From Opitutaceae bacterium UBA2377 (lineage in GTDB: Bacteria; Verrucomicrobiota; Verrucomicrobiia; Opitutales; Opitutaceae): a stretch of DNA of 46,280 nucleotides. The position numbers were made by a program, and so were the translations under genes. Within the stretch, counting starts at the first letter, position 1. Each line of letters opens with the position of its first letter. Positions 1 through 7,622 of this stretch are shown piece after piece. The DNA is taken from contig DDSZ01000042.1 of assembly GCA_002344205.1 (NCBI GenBank), positions 45,166 to 91,445 of the forward strand. The letters are read 5' to 3'. The notes beneath the pieces are model-generated. The model searched no databases. It was not told the origin of the DNA and was given only the letters and a program-made list of their open reading frames with translations.

Positions 1-33
1 GGAGCCGGAGTTGCCGAGGATGGCCGTGCGCAT
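1..33 (-). CDS. P-loop NTPase/kinase-like protein, N-terminal fragment cut by the window edge
   Basis: Reading the minus strand from an ATG at 33-31 gives MRTAILGNSGS before the window ends. This matches the start of small adenylate-kinase-like P-loop proteins (topology-modulation or shikimate-kinase-like), whose first strand runs straight into a Walker A loop of form GNSGSGKST. Only eleven codons are visible, so the lysine and serine/threonine of the loop are not seen. The gene lies 50 bp downstream of the doxX-like gene on the same strand, and a 7-bp hairpin sits just before its ATG. The family call is an inference from the first residues only. Confidence 0.5.
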   Translation of the reverse strand, partial: MRTAILGNSGS

Positions 34-34
34 G

Positions 35-57
35 GCCGGAAACCTGCGGCTTCCGGC
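35..57 (-). other. Small hairpin directly upstream of the edge gene
   Basis: A 7-bp inverted repeat, GCCGGAA at 35-41 and TTCCGGC at 51-57, encloses a 9-nt loop. On the minus strand the loop contains GCAGG, a possible Shine-Dalgarno-like element, and the ATG of the P-loop gene follows after one base. It could affect translation of that gene or be a weak stop for the doxX-like gene. There is no T-tract, so a rho-independent terminator is unlikely. Confidence 0.3.
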
Positions 58-83
58 TGCGGTGCCAAGTCCGATTGCCGGGA

Positions 84-545
84 TCAGGCGGCCGGGGCGG
101 ACGGCTTCCTTTCGCCGAAAACCACCCGGTCGAGTGAGAGCGGGCCGCCGCCGCTGATGGCGATCACAATGAGCAGGAACAGCACGAGCGCCGAAAACTC
201 CAGCGACTGGCCGAGCGCGAAAAGCCCGTCCTGGCGGTGCACGATGAACACCGCGCCGGCCAAGATGGGCACCTGCACGAGGGCGGCGATGCGGGTCAGG
301 AATCCGATCGCCAGCAGGATGCCACCCACGAAATGGGCCAGCGCGACGTAGTGCAGCAGCAGGCCGGTGGCGAGCCAGTCGCTGCCGGTGCGGGAAAGCA
401 TGTCGAGGACGAAGTCGGTGCGGATGTTGAACACCAGCATGACGCCGCGGGCGAGCAGCCCGAGGCCGAGGTAGATGCGGATGCAGTCGAGCCAGGCGTC
501 GCGGCGGGCTTCCGCCCACGGGATGAGGGCATGCAGGGGTGGCAT
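84..545 (-). CDS. DoxX family membrane protein
   Basis: This 153-residue protein has four predicted hydrophobic segments (about residues 23-41, 60-82, 86-105 and 113-131). A glycine-rich first helix (IYLGLGLLARGVMLVF) and the motif HFVGGILLAIGFLTRIAAL resemble DoxX/SURF4-like quinone-related membrane proteins. Members are often linked with redox or oxidative-stress functions, but the substrate is unknown. The length is normal for DoxX. The start is the ATG at 545, which follows a plausible promoter at 611-640. It is the only gene between the VOC-family gene upstream and the edge P-loop gene downstream. The specific function cannot be assigned. Confidence 0.75.
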   Translation of the reverse strand: MPPLHALIPWAEARRDAWLDCIRIYLGLGLLARGVMLVFNIRTDFVLDMLSRTGSDWLATGLLLHYVALAHFVGGILLAIGFLTRIAALVQVPILAGAVFIVHRQDGLFALGQSLEFSALVLFLLIVIAISGGGPLSLDRVVFGERKPSAPAA

Positions 546-610
546 GGGAATCTCCGGGTTGAGGTTGGGGAAACGCCACCGGAGCGCGGGGTGCGATCCG
601 GCGCGGCCGG

Positions 611-640
611 AGAGTAGCGCCGCGGGGCCGGGGTGGTCAA
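611..640 (-). promoter_or_regulatory. Candidate promoter of the doxX-like gene
   Basis: On the minus strand TTGACC (640-635) and TACTCT (616-611) are separated by 18 bp and lie about 65 bp before the doxX-like ATG at 545. The -35 box matches 5 of 6 consensus positions, while the -10 box matches only three. This is a pattern match in GC-rich DNA. Confidence 0.3.
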
Positions 641-673
641 CGGCGGAGAGGCGCCGCCGGGCGCGGGCCGGTT

Positions 674-1033
674 TCAGCCTTTTTTGGACTCGGTGCCGAA
701 GCCGATGCGGTTGCCGTCGGGATCAAGCACGCAAAAATCCCGCATGCCGTAATCATAGTCGCGCGGCGGGGCCTCGGCCGCGATGCCTTTGGCGGTGAGG
801 GCGCGGTGATACTCGTCCACTTCGTCGCAAAACAGATAAACCGAACCCGACCCGGCCGGCTTGGCGTCGGGGTTCCCAACCTGGGAGAGGTGGATCTGCA
901 CCGGGCCGTATTTAAGCCCGACATAGTTGCCGAAACGGAACTCCTGCTCGAAGCCCAGCCCATCCAGATAGAAGCGCAGCGAGCGTTCGAGGTCGGTGAC
1001 CATCAGCACCGTGGCGGCAGCGTGGGCTTGCAT
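674..1033 (-). CDS. VOC (glyoxalase/bleomycin resistance) superfamily protein
   Basis: This 119-residue single-module vicinal-oxygen-chelate protein begins ATVLMVTDLERSLRFYLDGLGF, the typical first beta-alpha unit. It ends with FCVLDPDGNRIGFG, the classic C-terminal VOC signature. The first half has LKYGPVQIHLSQ and the second VYLFCDEVDEYHRAL, giving the expected paired beta-alpha-beta-beta-beta folds. VOC proteins include glyoxalases, dioxygenases and resistance proteins, and nothing here fixes the substrate. It is transcribed in the same direction as the mannosidase 45 bp upstream, so the two may share a transcript. The start is the ATG at 1033. Confidence 0.8.
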   Translation of the reverse strand: MQAHAAATVLMVTDLERSLRFYLDGLGFEQEFRFGNYVGLKYGPVQIHLSQVGNPDAKPAGSGSVYLFCDEVDEYHRALTAKGIAAEAPPRDYDYGMRDFCVLDPDGNRIGFGTESKKG

Positions 1034-1078
1034 GCGGTGAGGCTGGATACTCGCTGGAATGTGCTCAAGCGCCCAAGT

Positions 1079-3229
1079 TCATTCCGGCCAGCCGGGCTGG
1101 TCCTTGAAAGGGCGGTGGGGCATGCCGCGGGTGAGGTCGGCGGCGACGGGCGGTTGCTGCAGGTGCAGGGCGTGGCGGTCGAGTTCGCCGGCCGTGACCT
1201 TGCCGGCGGGGAAGTAACGGAAGAGGAAGGTGTGTTCGCCCTGGTCCTGCCAGGCGTAGTGTTCGAGCTTGGGCGGCAGGATCCTCGGATCGTGATGGGC
1301 GAAGGGGCAGGAACGCAGCAGGGTGAGGTGGACCTCGCGTTCGTCGCCGCTGACGGCGAACACCTCGGGTGCCACCACGCCGGCGCGGGTGTGATCGGCG
1401 AGCCTGAGCAGGGAACGGTCGCGCAGCGGGAGCTCGCGGCCATCGCTGGCGCGCGGCAGGCCACCGCCGGGAATGCCGTCTTCGCGTGAGGTGATGGCGG
1501 CGCCGGGAGCCCAGGAGAGGCGCAGGAGGCGGTGATGCTCGTGCCAGGTGACGCGCAGGCGCAGTTCGTAGAAATTCTGCCCGCGGTAGCGGCGCCAGTC
1601 GGCGCAGAGACGACTGGCGCCGATGCGGCCGGTCAATCGCCAGAGCTGGCGCAGCGGCCCGCGTTCGATGAGCTCGGGTTCATCCCAGTGGGCGTGGTCG
1701 AGCTGCGGGCCGGCGAAGCGGTCGAGACCGTGCGACCAGGTGTCGGATTTGTCCTCGATCAGGCGCAGCTCGGGCAGCGGACAGTCGGCGCCGTCCGGCG
1801 TGCGGAGCGTGCCGCGGCCGTCGGCGGCGACGGTGAGAGTGAAGTCCGGCGCGGCGCCCTTGAGCGCGGCCGTTTTGCCCGTGAGGTTGCGGGCGATGCG
1901 CACGGTGCCCAGTGCGCCGGGCGTGAGATCAAGGGGGAAGAGCACCCGCATGGTGTCGGGCATGAGCGTCTCGGGCTCGATGAGCTGGTGCGGCACGAGG
2001 CGGCCCCGCTCGTCGAGGAGGCACCAGTCGGGTTTCCAGTGCGTCCATTCGAGCCACGGCTCGTGTTCGACGAAGCCGGAGAATTTTGCGGCGGTGTAAT
2101 TCGCAAACACCATCCGCTGACGGCGATCGGGCGGCAGGGCGTGGACGCTGCGGCGGAAGGTTTCGCTGAGGATGGTTTCGGCGGCGGCCTTGGCACCGGC
2201 GAGCTGGTCGTCGGCGGCTTTGGCGGCGCTGGGGGTGCAACTGCCGCCGAGCGTGTCGTGGAAGGAGTTGAAGCAGAGATTCTCCCACGCGGCTTGGAGC
2301 GCGGGCGCGGCAGCCTTGCGTTCCGCGGGTTGGGCCCGGGCGAGGGCTTCGCGGGCCTGGGCGAGGTGGTTCTCGGCGCGGCGGACGCCGAGCTTCACGG
2401 GCCGGTGCGTGGTGTAGCAGCCGATGGCGTGCATCTGCAGCTCACCGGTGACGAGGGGCAGGTGTTTCACCTGCGGCGCGAGGGCGCGGAAGAATTTCTC
2501 CGGCGAGGAGAAAACCAGGCGCGCGCCCGGGATGGCGTTTTGGTTTTCGCGGACCCAGCGGATGATGTGCTCGTTGGGGCCGCCGCCGTGGTCGCCGACG
2601 CCAAGAAAGCTCATGGTGTGCGTGACGCCGTCCGGCAGGCCTTCGAGCGAACCGGCGACATGCTCGAGCGTAGGCGGGACGATCGTGCAGTAGCCGTGCG
2701 GGATGCGGAAGGTGTTGACGACCTTGCCGCCGGGCCGGCCGCGCCAGCGGAAGACGCGGGCGGGCAGGGTCGCCTCGTGCGCCATCGGACGCATGAAAAC
2801 GTAGCTGTCCTGACCATGGGCCGCCATCACATCGGGCAGCGCGGCGGTGTGGCCGAAAGAATCGACGTTGTAGCCGATGCGGGGAAAGCGCCCGAGGTGC
2901 TTTTTGAACCAAGCGCGGCCGAGCTCGATCTGCCGGTGCATGTTTTCGAGCCCGGGGAGGTTGCAGTCGGGCTGGATCCACCAGCCGCCGACGACGGACC
3001 AGCGGCCCGCGCGGATGTGGGCCTTGATGCGGCGGAAGAGCGCGGGATCGTGGCGGCGCACCTGCTCATAGACCCAGGCCTCACCGCGGGTGAAGATGAT
3101 GTCGGGGTGACGATCGAGCGTGTTGCACATGGTGTAACATGTGTTGAGGCATTCATCGACGCCGGCGGTCCAGGGCCAGAGCCAGACCGGGTCGAGGTGA
3201 GCGTTAAGGACGATGTGAATCGTGCGCAT
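1079..3229 (-). CDS. Glycoside hydrolase family 38 alpha-mannosidase
   Basis: This 716-residue protein is a likely retaining zinc-dependent alpha-mannosidase. The N-terminal NAHLDPVWLWPW places the zinc ligands at His11 and Asp13. GYNVDSFGHT contains the probable catalytic nucleophile and ligand Asp123, and NSFHDTLGG supplies His324, the fourth expected ligand. These four positions match the GH38 pattern. The later half fits the mid-helical and C-terminal beta domains. No signal peptide is seen, so it is probably cytosolic. It lies downstream of the PhyH gene on the same strand (255-bp gap) beside an AraC regulator, which suggests a carbohydrate-use locus. The exact linkage specificity is unknown. 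The start is the ATG at 3229. Confidence 0.9.
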   Translation of the reverse strand: MRTIHIVLNAHLDPVWLWPWTAGVDECLNTCYTMCNTLDRHPDIIFTRGEAWVYEQVRRHDPALFRRIKAHIRAGRWSVVGGWWIQPDCNLPGLENMHRQIELGRAWFKKHLGRFPRIGYNVDSFGHTAALPDVMAAHGQDSYVFMRPMAHEATLPARVFRWRGRPGGKVVNTFRIPHGYCTIVPPTLEHVAGSLEGLPDGVTHTMSFLGVGDHGGGPNEHIIRWVRENQNAIPGARLVFSSPEKFFRALAPQVKHLPLVTGELQMHAIGCYTTHRPVKLGVRRAENHLAQAREALARAQPAERKAAAPALQAAWENLCFNSFHDTLGGSCTPSAAKAADDQLAGAKAAAETILSETFRRSVHALPPDRRQRMVFANYTAAKFSGFVEHEPWLEWTHWKPDWCLLDERGRLVPHQLIEPETLMPDTMRVLFPLDLTPGALGTVRIARNLTGKTAALKGAAPDFTLTVAADGRGTLRTPDGADCPLPELRLIEDKSDTWSHGLDRFAGPQLDHAHWDEPELIERGPLRQLWRLTGRIGASRLCADWRRYRGQNFYELRLRVTWHEHHRLLRLSWAPGAAITSREDGIPGGGLPRASDGRELPLRDRSLLRLADHTRAGVVAPEVFAVSGDEREVHLTLLRSCPFAHHDPRILPPKLEHYAWQDQGEHTFLFRYFPAGKVTAGELDRHALHLQQPPVAADLTRGMPHRPFKDQPGWPE

Positions 3230-3298
3230 GGGTGGGGGAGAAAGGGCTGAAAGACGGAAAACTGAAGGGCTGAAACCGGAAGGAAAACGGAAACGGAG

Positions 3299-3334
3299 TT
3301 AACCACTTATCCGCACTAATAAACACTGATCCGG
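3299..3334. repeat. Degenerate intergenic repeat, copy 1 (AACCAC...CAC...ACAC...GATCCGG)
   Basis: The stretch TTAACCAC-TTATCCGCAC-TAATAAACAC-TGATCCGG has CAC-ending units about 10 bp apart. It resembles the element at 5854-5884 (AACCACAGATTGCAC-AGATTGACAC-GGATGG). Both lie between genes in A/T-richer patches. I read them as members of one degenerate dispersed family; the comparison is by eye. Confidence 0.35.
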
Positions 3335-3395
3335 AGGAGTCGGGCGAAAGGATTCGCCAGGGGCGCATCGTAACTCGTTCTCGCTCGTCAGGACC

Positions 3396-3447
3396 AAGCT
3401 AGTCGAGCTTCAGGAGAACGATTAAGATTACGAGGAACGAAAACGAT
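3396..3447. other. Intergenic patch with short inverted repeats
   Basis: The 255-bp gap between the mannosidase and PhyH-1 genes has no ORF of its own. It holds AAGCT-agtcg-AGCTT (3396-3410). It also holds CGTTCTC (3376-3382) paired with GAGAACG (3414-3420), and a purine-rich run with repeated ACGA units (3414-3447). These may be remnants of a dispersed element or part of the mannosidase leader. No clear promoter boxes were found. Confidence 0.25.
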
Positions 3448-3484
3448 GCCGGATACAGACGGGCGAACTTCCCGTGCACGGCAC

Positions 3485-4261
3485 TCAGGTGGTGACCGAG
3501 TTGGCGATGGCGCGGCTCATCCGGTGGTTCCAGCCACGGAGGGTGAGGCGGGCATTGGGGTGGCCGTTGCCGGCCTCGATCTCGTCGTCGCCGGCGTGCA
3601 TCTGCACGAGCATGTTTTTCCGCAGCTGGCGGGAGCGGTTGTGCTTTGAGCCGTGGAGGGTGAAGTAGTGGAAGAAGAGCACATCGCCGGGTTCGGCCTC
3701 GAGCACGGTCGCATTTTCCAGCGGATATTGGTCGAGCAGGTCGCAGGGTTCCTGTCCGCTCGTGTGGGCGGCACGGCCGAGCTTGTGCGAGCCGGGATAG
3801 ACGCGCAGGCAGCCCATCTCGTCGGTGGCTGCGGAGACATGGATGGAGGCGGCGATCATGGTGTCCTTGACCGAGGGGAAGTAGGACCAGTCCTGGTGCA
3901 TCGAGAAGGGCATCCCATCCTCGCGCGGTTTCTGGATGAGCTTGGTGTGGTGCAGGATGATGTCGGGCCCGAGGATGGCCTCGGCGATGTCGAGCAGGCG
4001 CGGCGACTGGATGGCTTGCAGCCAGACGGCGGAGAAGCACTGCACGTTGTGGGTGTGCGTGATGAAGCTCTTTTCACCGCCGGCCTTTTTCTGCCGCTCG
4101 CCGGTCCACTGCGTGGTGAGCTCGCCGGTGCGGGCGAGTTGGCGCACGATGCGGTCGTAATCGCGCTCCATGGCCTTGATCTCGGCCGGGCGGTAAACGC
4201 CGCGGGCAAAGTAGTAGCCGTTTTTCTTGAAAAATGTCCGGATGGATTGGGCGGTGGGCAT
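3485..4261 (-). CDS. Phytanoyl-CoA dioxygenase (PhyH) family protein, copy 1
   Basis: This 258-residue Fe(II)/2-oxoglutarate-dependent dioxygenase-like protein shows the HxD iron-binding pair in FSMHQDWSYF (His122, Asp124). The distal His203 is in FTLHGSKHNRS, with Arg209 or Arg212 nearby as the likely 2-oxoglutarate anchor. The frame stays open upstream to 5266, but the ATG at 4261 (MPTAQSIRTFFKKNGYYFARG) fits the family N-terminus, and the longer frame overlaps the AraC gene antisense. It is divergent from that AraC gene with 90 bp between starts, so the regulator probably controls it. PhyH proteins beside AraC genes occur often in Verrucomicrobiota and Planctomycetota, and their substrates are mostly unknown. 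Confidence 0.88.
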   Translation of the reverse strand: MPTAQSIRTFFKKNGYYFARGVYRPAEIKAMERDYDRIVRQLARTGELTTQWTGERQKKAGGEKSFITHTHNVQCFSAVWLQAIQSPRLLDIAEAILGPDIILHHTKLIQKPREDGMPFSMHQDWSYFPSVKDTMIAASIHVSAATDEMGCLRVYPGSHKLGRAAHTSGQEPCDLLDQYPLENATVLEAEPGDVLFFHYFTLHGSKHNRSRQLRKNMLVQMHAGDDEIEAGNGHPNARLTLRGWNHRMSRAIANSVTT

Positions 4262-4314
4262 GGGGAGGGTGAGAAATCGAGCCGGCTTCGCCGCCGGGGG
4301 GAAAGAAAAAGCGG

Positions 4315-4346
4315 TTGTCGGATTTCTGCACTTGTTGTCTGATTTC
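4315..4346. promoter_or_regulatory. Direct-repeat operator candidate for AraC-1
   Basis: TTGTCGGATTTC (4315-4326) and TTGTCTGATTTC (4335-4346) match at 11 of 12 positions and start exactly 20 bp apart, close to two helical turns. AraC-family dimers commonly bind direct repeats with about this phasing. The second half-site ends 5 bp before the araC-like ATG (4352), which would suit autoregulation and control of the divergent PhyH gene. Confidence 0.5.
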
Positions 4347-4351
4347 AACAC

Positions 4352-5194
4352 ATGGGAAACAGCATCAATGCCCTCGACTGGCCGCAGGTGGCTGCACCCG
4401 TGCTGCGCAATGGCGGGCGTTTTCCCATGCCGGAGCATGACCCCGGGGTTGAGTATGTCTCCGGCGGCACGGTGGCGCTGCACTTGTATGATTACACCGC
4501 CCGTTTGTGGTTGGGTGACCGGCTGGTGCGGCTGCAACCGGGGGATTTCACGCTCACGCCCGCGCAACTGCCGACGCGCTATGCCTTGGATGGCACGGGC
4601 TATCATCTTTGCGTGCACTTTGAGACTTTGCCGGCAGGCAAATCTCCTTTGCACCTGCCGTTGCACTGGCGACCGGGCCCCCAAGGGCGGTGGTTGAACG
4701 AGCGGCTGCAGGAGATCATCCACCTGCACCGGCTTGCGGAAGGCGACAGTCCAGAAGCGAAGCTTGCGCGACTGGCGGCGTCCACCGCGTTGCAAAGCCT
4801 GTTGCTTACCGTGGCGGTGGCAGTGCGTTCGCGCGCGCCGGCTTCGGCGGCGCAGGCGGCGACGCGGGTGGACGGGGTGCTGGAGCAGGTGCGGCGGCAA
4901 CTGGATGAACATTATCGTGAAGCCCTGGATGTGCCGGCCTTGGCGCATCGTGCCGGGGTTAGCCAGAATCATCTGTCGCGCAAATTCCGGGCGCGCCACG
5001 GGATGACGCTGCAACGTTATGTGCTCAACCGGCGCGTGGAGCTGGCGCGGCATTTGTTGGCCGCGACGCGGCTGCCGTTGAAGGCGGTGGCGATCGAGGC
5101 GGGGCTGGGGAATCCGCAGTATTTCCACCGGCAGTTCCGCGCGATCGTCGGACACAGCCCGAGTGTCGAGCGGGAGCTGGCGATGCGGACCTGA
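4352..5194 (+). CDS. AraC family transcriptional regulator, copy 1
   Basis: This 280-residue protein has an N-terminal cupin-like ligand domain (about residues 35-95, with LVRLQPGDFTLTPAQLP). A C-terminal AraC double helix-turn-helix follows (about 180-275). The first HTH is LDVPALAHRAGVSQNHLSRKF. The second is LPLKAVAIEAGLGNPQYFHR, followed by FRAIVGHSP, a variant of the usual 'F+...G.SP' ending. It is divergent from PhyH copy 1, and a direct repeat sits just upstream. The likely role is sensing a sugar or related metabolite and switching the PhyH and mannosidase genes; the ligand is unknown. The start is the ATG at 4352. Confidence 0.9.
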   Translation: MGNSINALDWPQVAAPVLRNGGRFPMPEHDPGVEYVSGGTVALHLYDYTARLWLGDRLVRLQPGDFTLTPAQLPTRYALDGTGYHLCVHFETLPAGKSPLHLPLHWRPGPQGRWLNERLQEIIHLHRLAEGDSPEAKLARLAASTALQSLLLTVAVAVRSRAPASAAQAATRVDGVLEQVRRQLDEHYREALDVPALAHRAGVSQNHLSRKFRARHGMTLQRYVLNRRVELARHLLAATRLPLKAVAIEAGLGNPQYFHRQFRAIVGHSPSVERELAMRT

Positions 5195-5266
5195 GCGGCC
5201 CGCCCGGCGAACCGGGGTTGCGTGCTTTCGGACGAGATCGGGCGCGCACGAGGCGCGCGCCAGCAA

Positions 5267-5839
5267 TCACATGCCGCGGGCTTGGAAGGCGCGGCTGAGT
5301 TCCTGCATGAAGGCCTGCGCATCCTCGGGGGCGGGGCGGTAGCCGGGCTGGCTGACCTGCGTGAAACCGGGGCGGCCCTGATGGTCCACGATCCACTTGC
5401 CGGTGACGCCGTCGCTGAAGGTGACGCTGCCGCTGGCGAGCGCGCCGGGAATGAGGGTGACCTTGTCAACCTCGACGGTGACGTTGCCGGCGGCGGGCGG
5501 AAGGTCGTCCATGCCTTCGTCGGCGAATTCCTCGCCGGGCGGGAGTTCGTCCTCGCTGCCGCCGAGGCCGAGCTTTTCCTTGGCCTTGTCGAGGAAGCCT
5601 TTCTTCTCGGCCCGTGCGGCCGGAGGGGTGGGGGCGGCGGGCTTGGACACGTCGCTGGTGTCCACCTTGGGAGCGGGGTCCTTGAGGGCGAGATCAAGGT
5701 CGTCCACGAGGAAACGAACGTCACGGTAGGTCAGCGCGATCTTGAACTCATCGGCGAGCCGCTTTTGGACGAGGGAGAGGTTGGCGCCGGCGGCGACCCA
5801 GGTGGCGACGGCGGCTTTTTGTTCAGGTGTGAGAGTCAT
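5267..5839 (-). CDS. Hypothetical protein with N-terminal helical and C-terminal beta domain
   Basis: This 190-residue protein has no family I can name. The N-terminus (MTLTPEQKAAVATWVAAGAN) is helical and looks like a small HTH-like or coiled segment with LSLVQKRLADEF. It is followed by a Pro/Ala/Lys-rich linker (KPAAPTPPAARAEKKGFLDKAKEKLG) and an acidic stretch. The C-terminal part has beta character: VTVEVDKVTLIPGALASGSV, then FSDGVTGKWIVDHQGRPGF. It lies 86 bp downstream of dnaA on the same strand. A TTG 12 bp upstream would give a slightly longer product; the ATG at 5839 is preferred. No signal peptide is present, so it is probably cytosolic. Confidence 0.7.
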   Translation of the reverse strand: MTLTPEQKAAVATWVAAGANLSLVQKRLADEFKIALTYRDVRFLVDDLDLALKDPAPKVDTSDVSKPAAPTPPAARAEKKGFLDKAKEKLGLGGSEDELPPGEEFADEGMDDLPPAAGNVTVEVDKVTLIPGALASGSVTFSDGVTGKWIVDHQGRPGFTQVSQPGYRPAPEDAQAFMQELSRAFQARGM

Positions 5840-5853
5840 GGTTAAAATCAATC

Positions 5854-5884
5854 AACCACAGATTGCACAGATTGACACGGATGG
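5854..5884. repeat. Degenerate intergenic repeat, copy 2 with perfect 9-bp tandem
   Basis: AACCACAGATTG-CACAGATTG-ACACGGATGG holds a perfect tandem of CACAGATTG at 5858-5866 and 5867-5875, followed by a third degenerate unit. It sits between dnaA and the downstream hypothetical gene. Its layout matches the copy at 3299-3334. Confidence 0.45.
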
Positions 5885-5925
5885 AAAGAGGTCATCCCTA
5901 CCGGCCGCCTTACCCCCGGTGCGCC

Positions 5926-7320
5926 TCAGCGGGAGAGCTGGGCCTTGAGGAAGTCCACGCTGCTGCGGGTGGTGGCGTCCTGCTCCATCATGTTGTCCAC
6001 GGCCTTGCAGGCATGGATGACGGTGCCGTGGTCGCGGCCGCCGAAGGCGTCGCCGATTTCCTGGAGGGAATGCTTGGTCAGCGTGCGGGCGAGATACATC
6101 GCGATCTGGCGGGGGATGGCGATATTGTTGGGCCGGCGCTTGCTCGTCATGTCGCTGTGGCGGATCTGGTAATGGTCGGCCACGCGTTTCTGGATGGTCT
6201 CCATCGTGAGCATGTTCTGCGCCTGCTCCATGAGCACGTCCTGCAGGAGCATCTCGGTGCTGGCGAGGTCGAGCGTCTTGCCGGTGAGGGCGGAGTAGCT
6301 GGCGACCTTGATGAGGGCGCCCTCGAGGCGGCGGATGTTCTTGGAGATGTTCTGGGCGATGAAGGTGACGACGGCATCGGGCAGATTGGCCTTCAGGGAG
6401 GCGGCCTTGCTGCGGAGGATGGCCACGCGGGTCTCGAAGTCGGGTGCCTGGATGTCGGCGGGCAGGCCCCACTCGAAGCGGGAGACGAGGCGGGATTCGA
6501 GTTTCTGGATCTCGCTGGCGCGGCGGTCGCTGGAGAGGACGATCTGCTTTCCGGACTCGAAGAGGTCGTTGAAGGTGTGGAAGAACTCTTCCTGGATGCG
6601 CTCTTTGCCGGCGAGGAACTGCACGTCGTCGATCAGCAGCACGTCCACGTGGCGGTAGCGCTGGCGGAACTTGGTGAGGCTGTTCTCCTGCAGGGCTTGG
6701 ATGAACTCGTTGGTGAACTTTTCCGTGGAGAGGTAGGCGACGCGTGCGTCGGGGTTCTGGCGGATGATGGCGTGCCCGATGGCATGCATCAGGTGGGTCT
6801 TGCCGAGGCCGGTCTCGCCGTAGAGGAAGAGGGGATTGTAGGCCTGCGCGGGGGCCTGGGCGACGGCGAGGGCGGCGGCGTGGGCCATCTGGTTGTTGGC
6901 GCCGACGACAAAGGTCTCGAACGTGTTACGGGCGTTCAACGAGCCGGCGACAGCGCCGCGATCGTCGTAACGCGGTCCGCGCTTGGCGGATTGGCGGGTG
7001 CGGACCGGGGTGGCGGGCTCCGCGGCTGCCGGAGCGGGGGTGGCGGAGGACTTGTGGGCGCTGAGATCGGACTTCCGCAGGGAGACGTTGACCATGCGGC
7101 CGGCATTGAGCCGCAACCGCTGGGTGATGAGGTCCAAGTAGTTGTCGTGAATCCAGATGGACGCGAAATCGTTGGGCACGCCGAGCGTGATGCTGTCCTC
7201 CGTGGTCTCGAGGCACACCAAGGGCTCGAACCACATTTGGAAAACGTCTTCCGGGAAAAGTGACTTGAAGTCACATTTGACGGTTTCCCAGAGACTGGGG
7301 GGCAGGGAAAGAGAGGGCAT
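5926..7320 (-). CDS. dnaA: Chromosomal replication initiator protein DnaA
   Basis: This 464-residue protein has the full DnaA architecture. Domain I (about residues 5-85, starting SLWETVKCDFKSLFPEDVFQ) interacts with the helicase. A Pro/Ala-rich linker spans 90-120. The AAA+ domain has Walker A GETGLGKT (168-175) and Walker B LLIDD (228-232). The C-terminal DNA-binding domain has the signature GGRDHGTV (427-434). It binds DnaA boxes at the origin to open DNA. The length is typical. Upstream lies a 497-bp non-coding region with a perfect DnaA box 20 bp before the start codon, which suggests autoregulation and possibly the origin itself. The start is the ATG at 7320. Confidence 0.98.
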   Translation of the reverse strand: MPSLSLPPSLWETVKCDFKSLFPEDVFQMWFEPLVCLETTEDSITLGVPNDFASIWIHDNYLDLITQRLRLNAGRMVNVSLRKSDLSAHKSSATPAPAAAEPATPVRTRQSAKRGPRYDDRGAVAGSLNARNTFETFVVGANNQMAHAAALAVAQAPAQAYNPLFLYGETGLGKTHLMHAIGHAIIRQNPDARVAYLSTEKFTNEFIQALQENSLTKFRQRYRHVDVLLIDDVQFLAGKERIQEEFFHTFNDLFESGKQIVLSSDRRASEIQKLESRLVSRFEWGLPADIQAPDFETRVAILRSKAASLKANLPDAVVTFIAQNISKNIRRLEGALIKVASYSALTGKTLDLASTEMLLQDVLMEQAQNMLTMETIQKRVADHYQIRHSDMTSKRRPNNIAIPRQIAMYLARTLTKHSLQEIGDAFGGRDHGTVIHACKAVDNMMEQDATTRSSVDFLKAQLSR

Positions 7321-7340
7321 GGGCTGACAGAAAAGCGTTT

Positions 7341-7349
7341 TTATTCACA
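7341..7349 (+). promoter_or_regulatory. DnaA box (perfect consensus)
   Basis: TTATTCACA matches the consensus TTATNCACA exactly and lies 20 bp upstream of the dnaA ATG, a usual place for autoregulation. Confidence 0.55.
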
Positions 7350-7622
7350 CTGGGTCCCGGCGGGGGCTCACGACACGTTGGAGGGACCGATTCCTCGCTT
7401 GCTGGCAGCAACAAAATTTGGGTCAGGCCATCACGGAGACAGGGGCGGGGGAAGGTATGATATAAGACATTGATGGCCAATGGATACGAAGGGCGTTTGC
7501 ACCAAGGCGGAGAAGGGAGTCACTTTTGACGTGTGAAAGAACCAGCCGAAGCTGAAAAGGTCTGACTGAGCGCGCAGTAACTGTGAACCCAAAAATCATT
7601 TCAAGGCGAACTTTCTGACAAG

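Noticed and set aside
1532..3250. Plus-strand open frame of 572 codons across the mannosidase gene
   Set aside because: It is antisense to the GH38 gene, has no known motif and low-complexity Gly/Ala/Val/Glu content typical of high-GC shadows.
4262..5266. N-terminal extension of PhyH-1 in its open frame
   Set aside because: The extra part overlaps AraC-1 antisense and is Arg/Gln/His-rich; the ATG at 4261 matches family starts.
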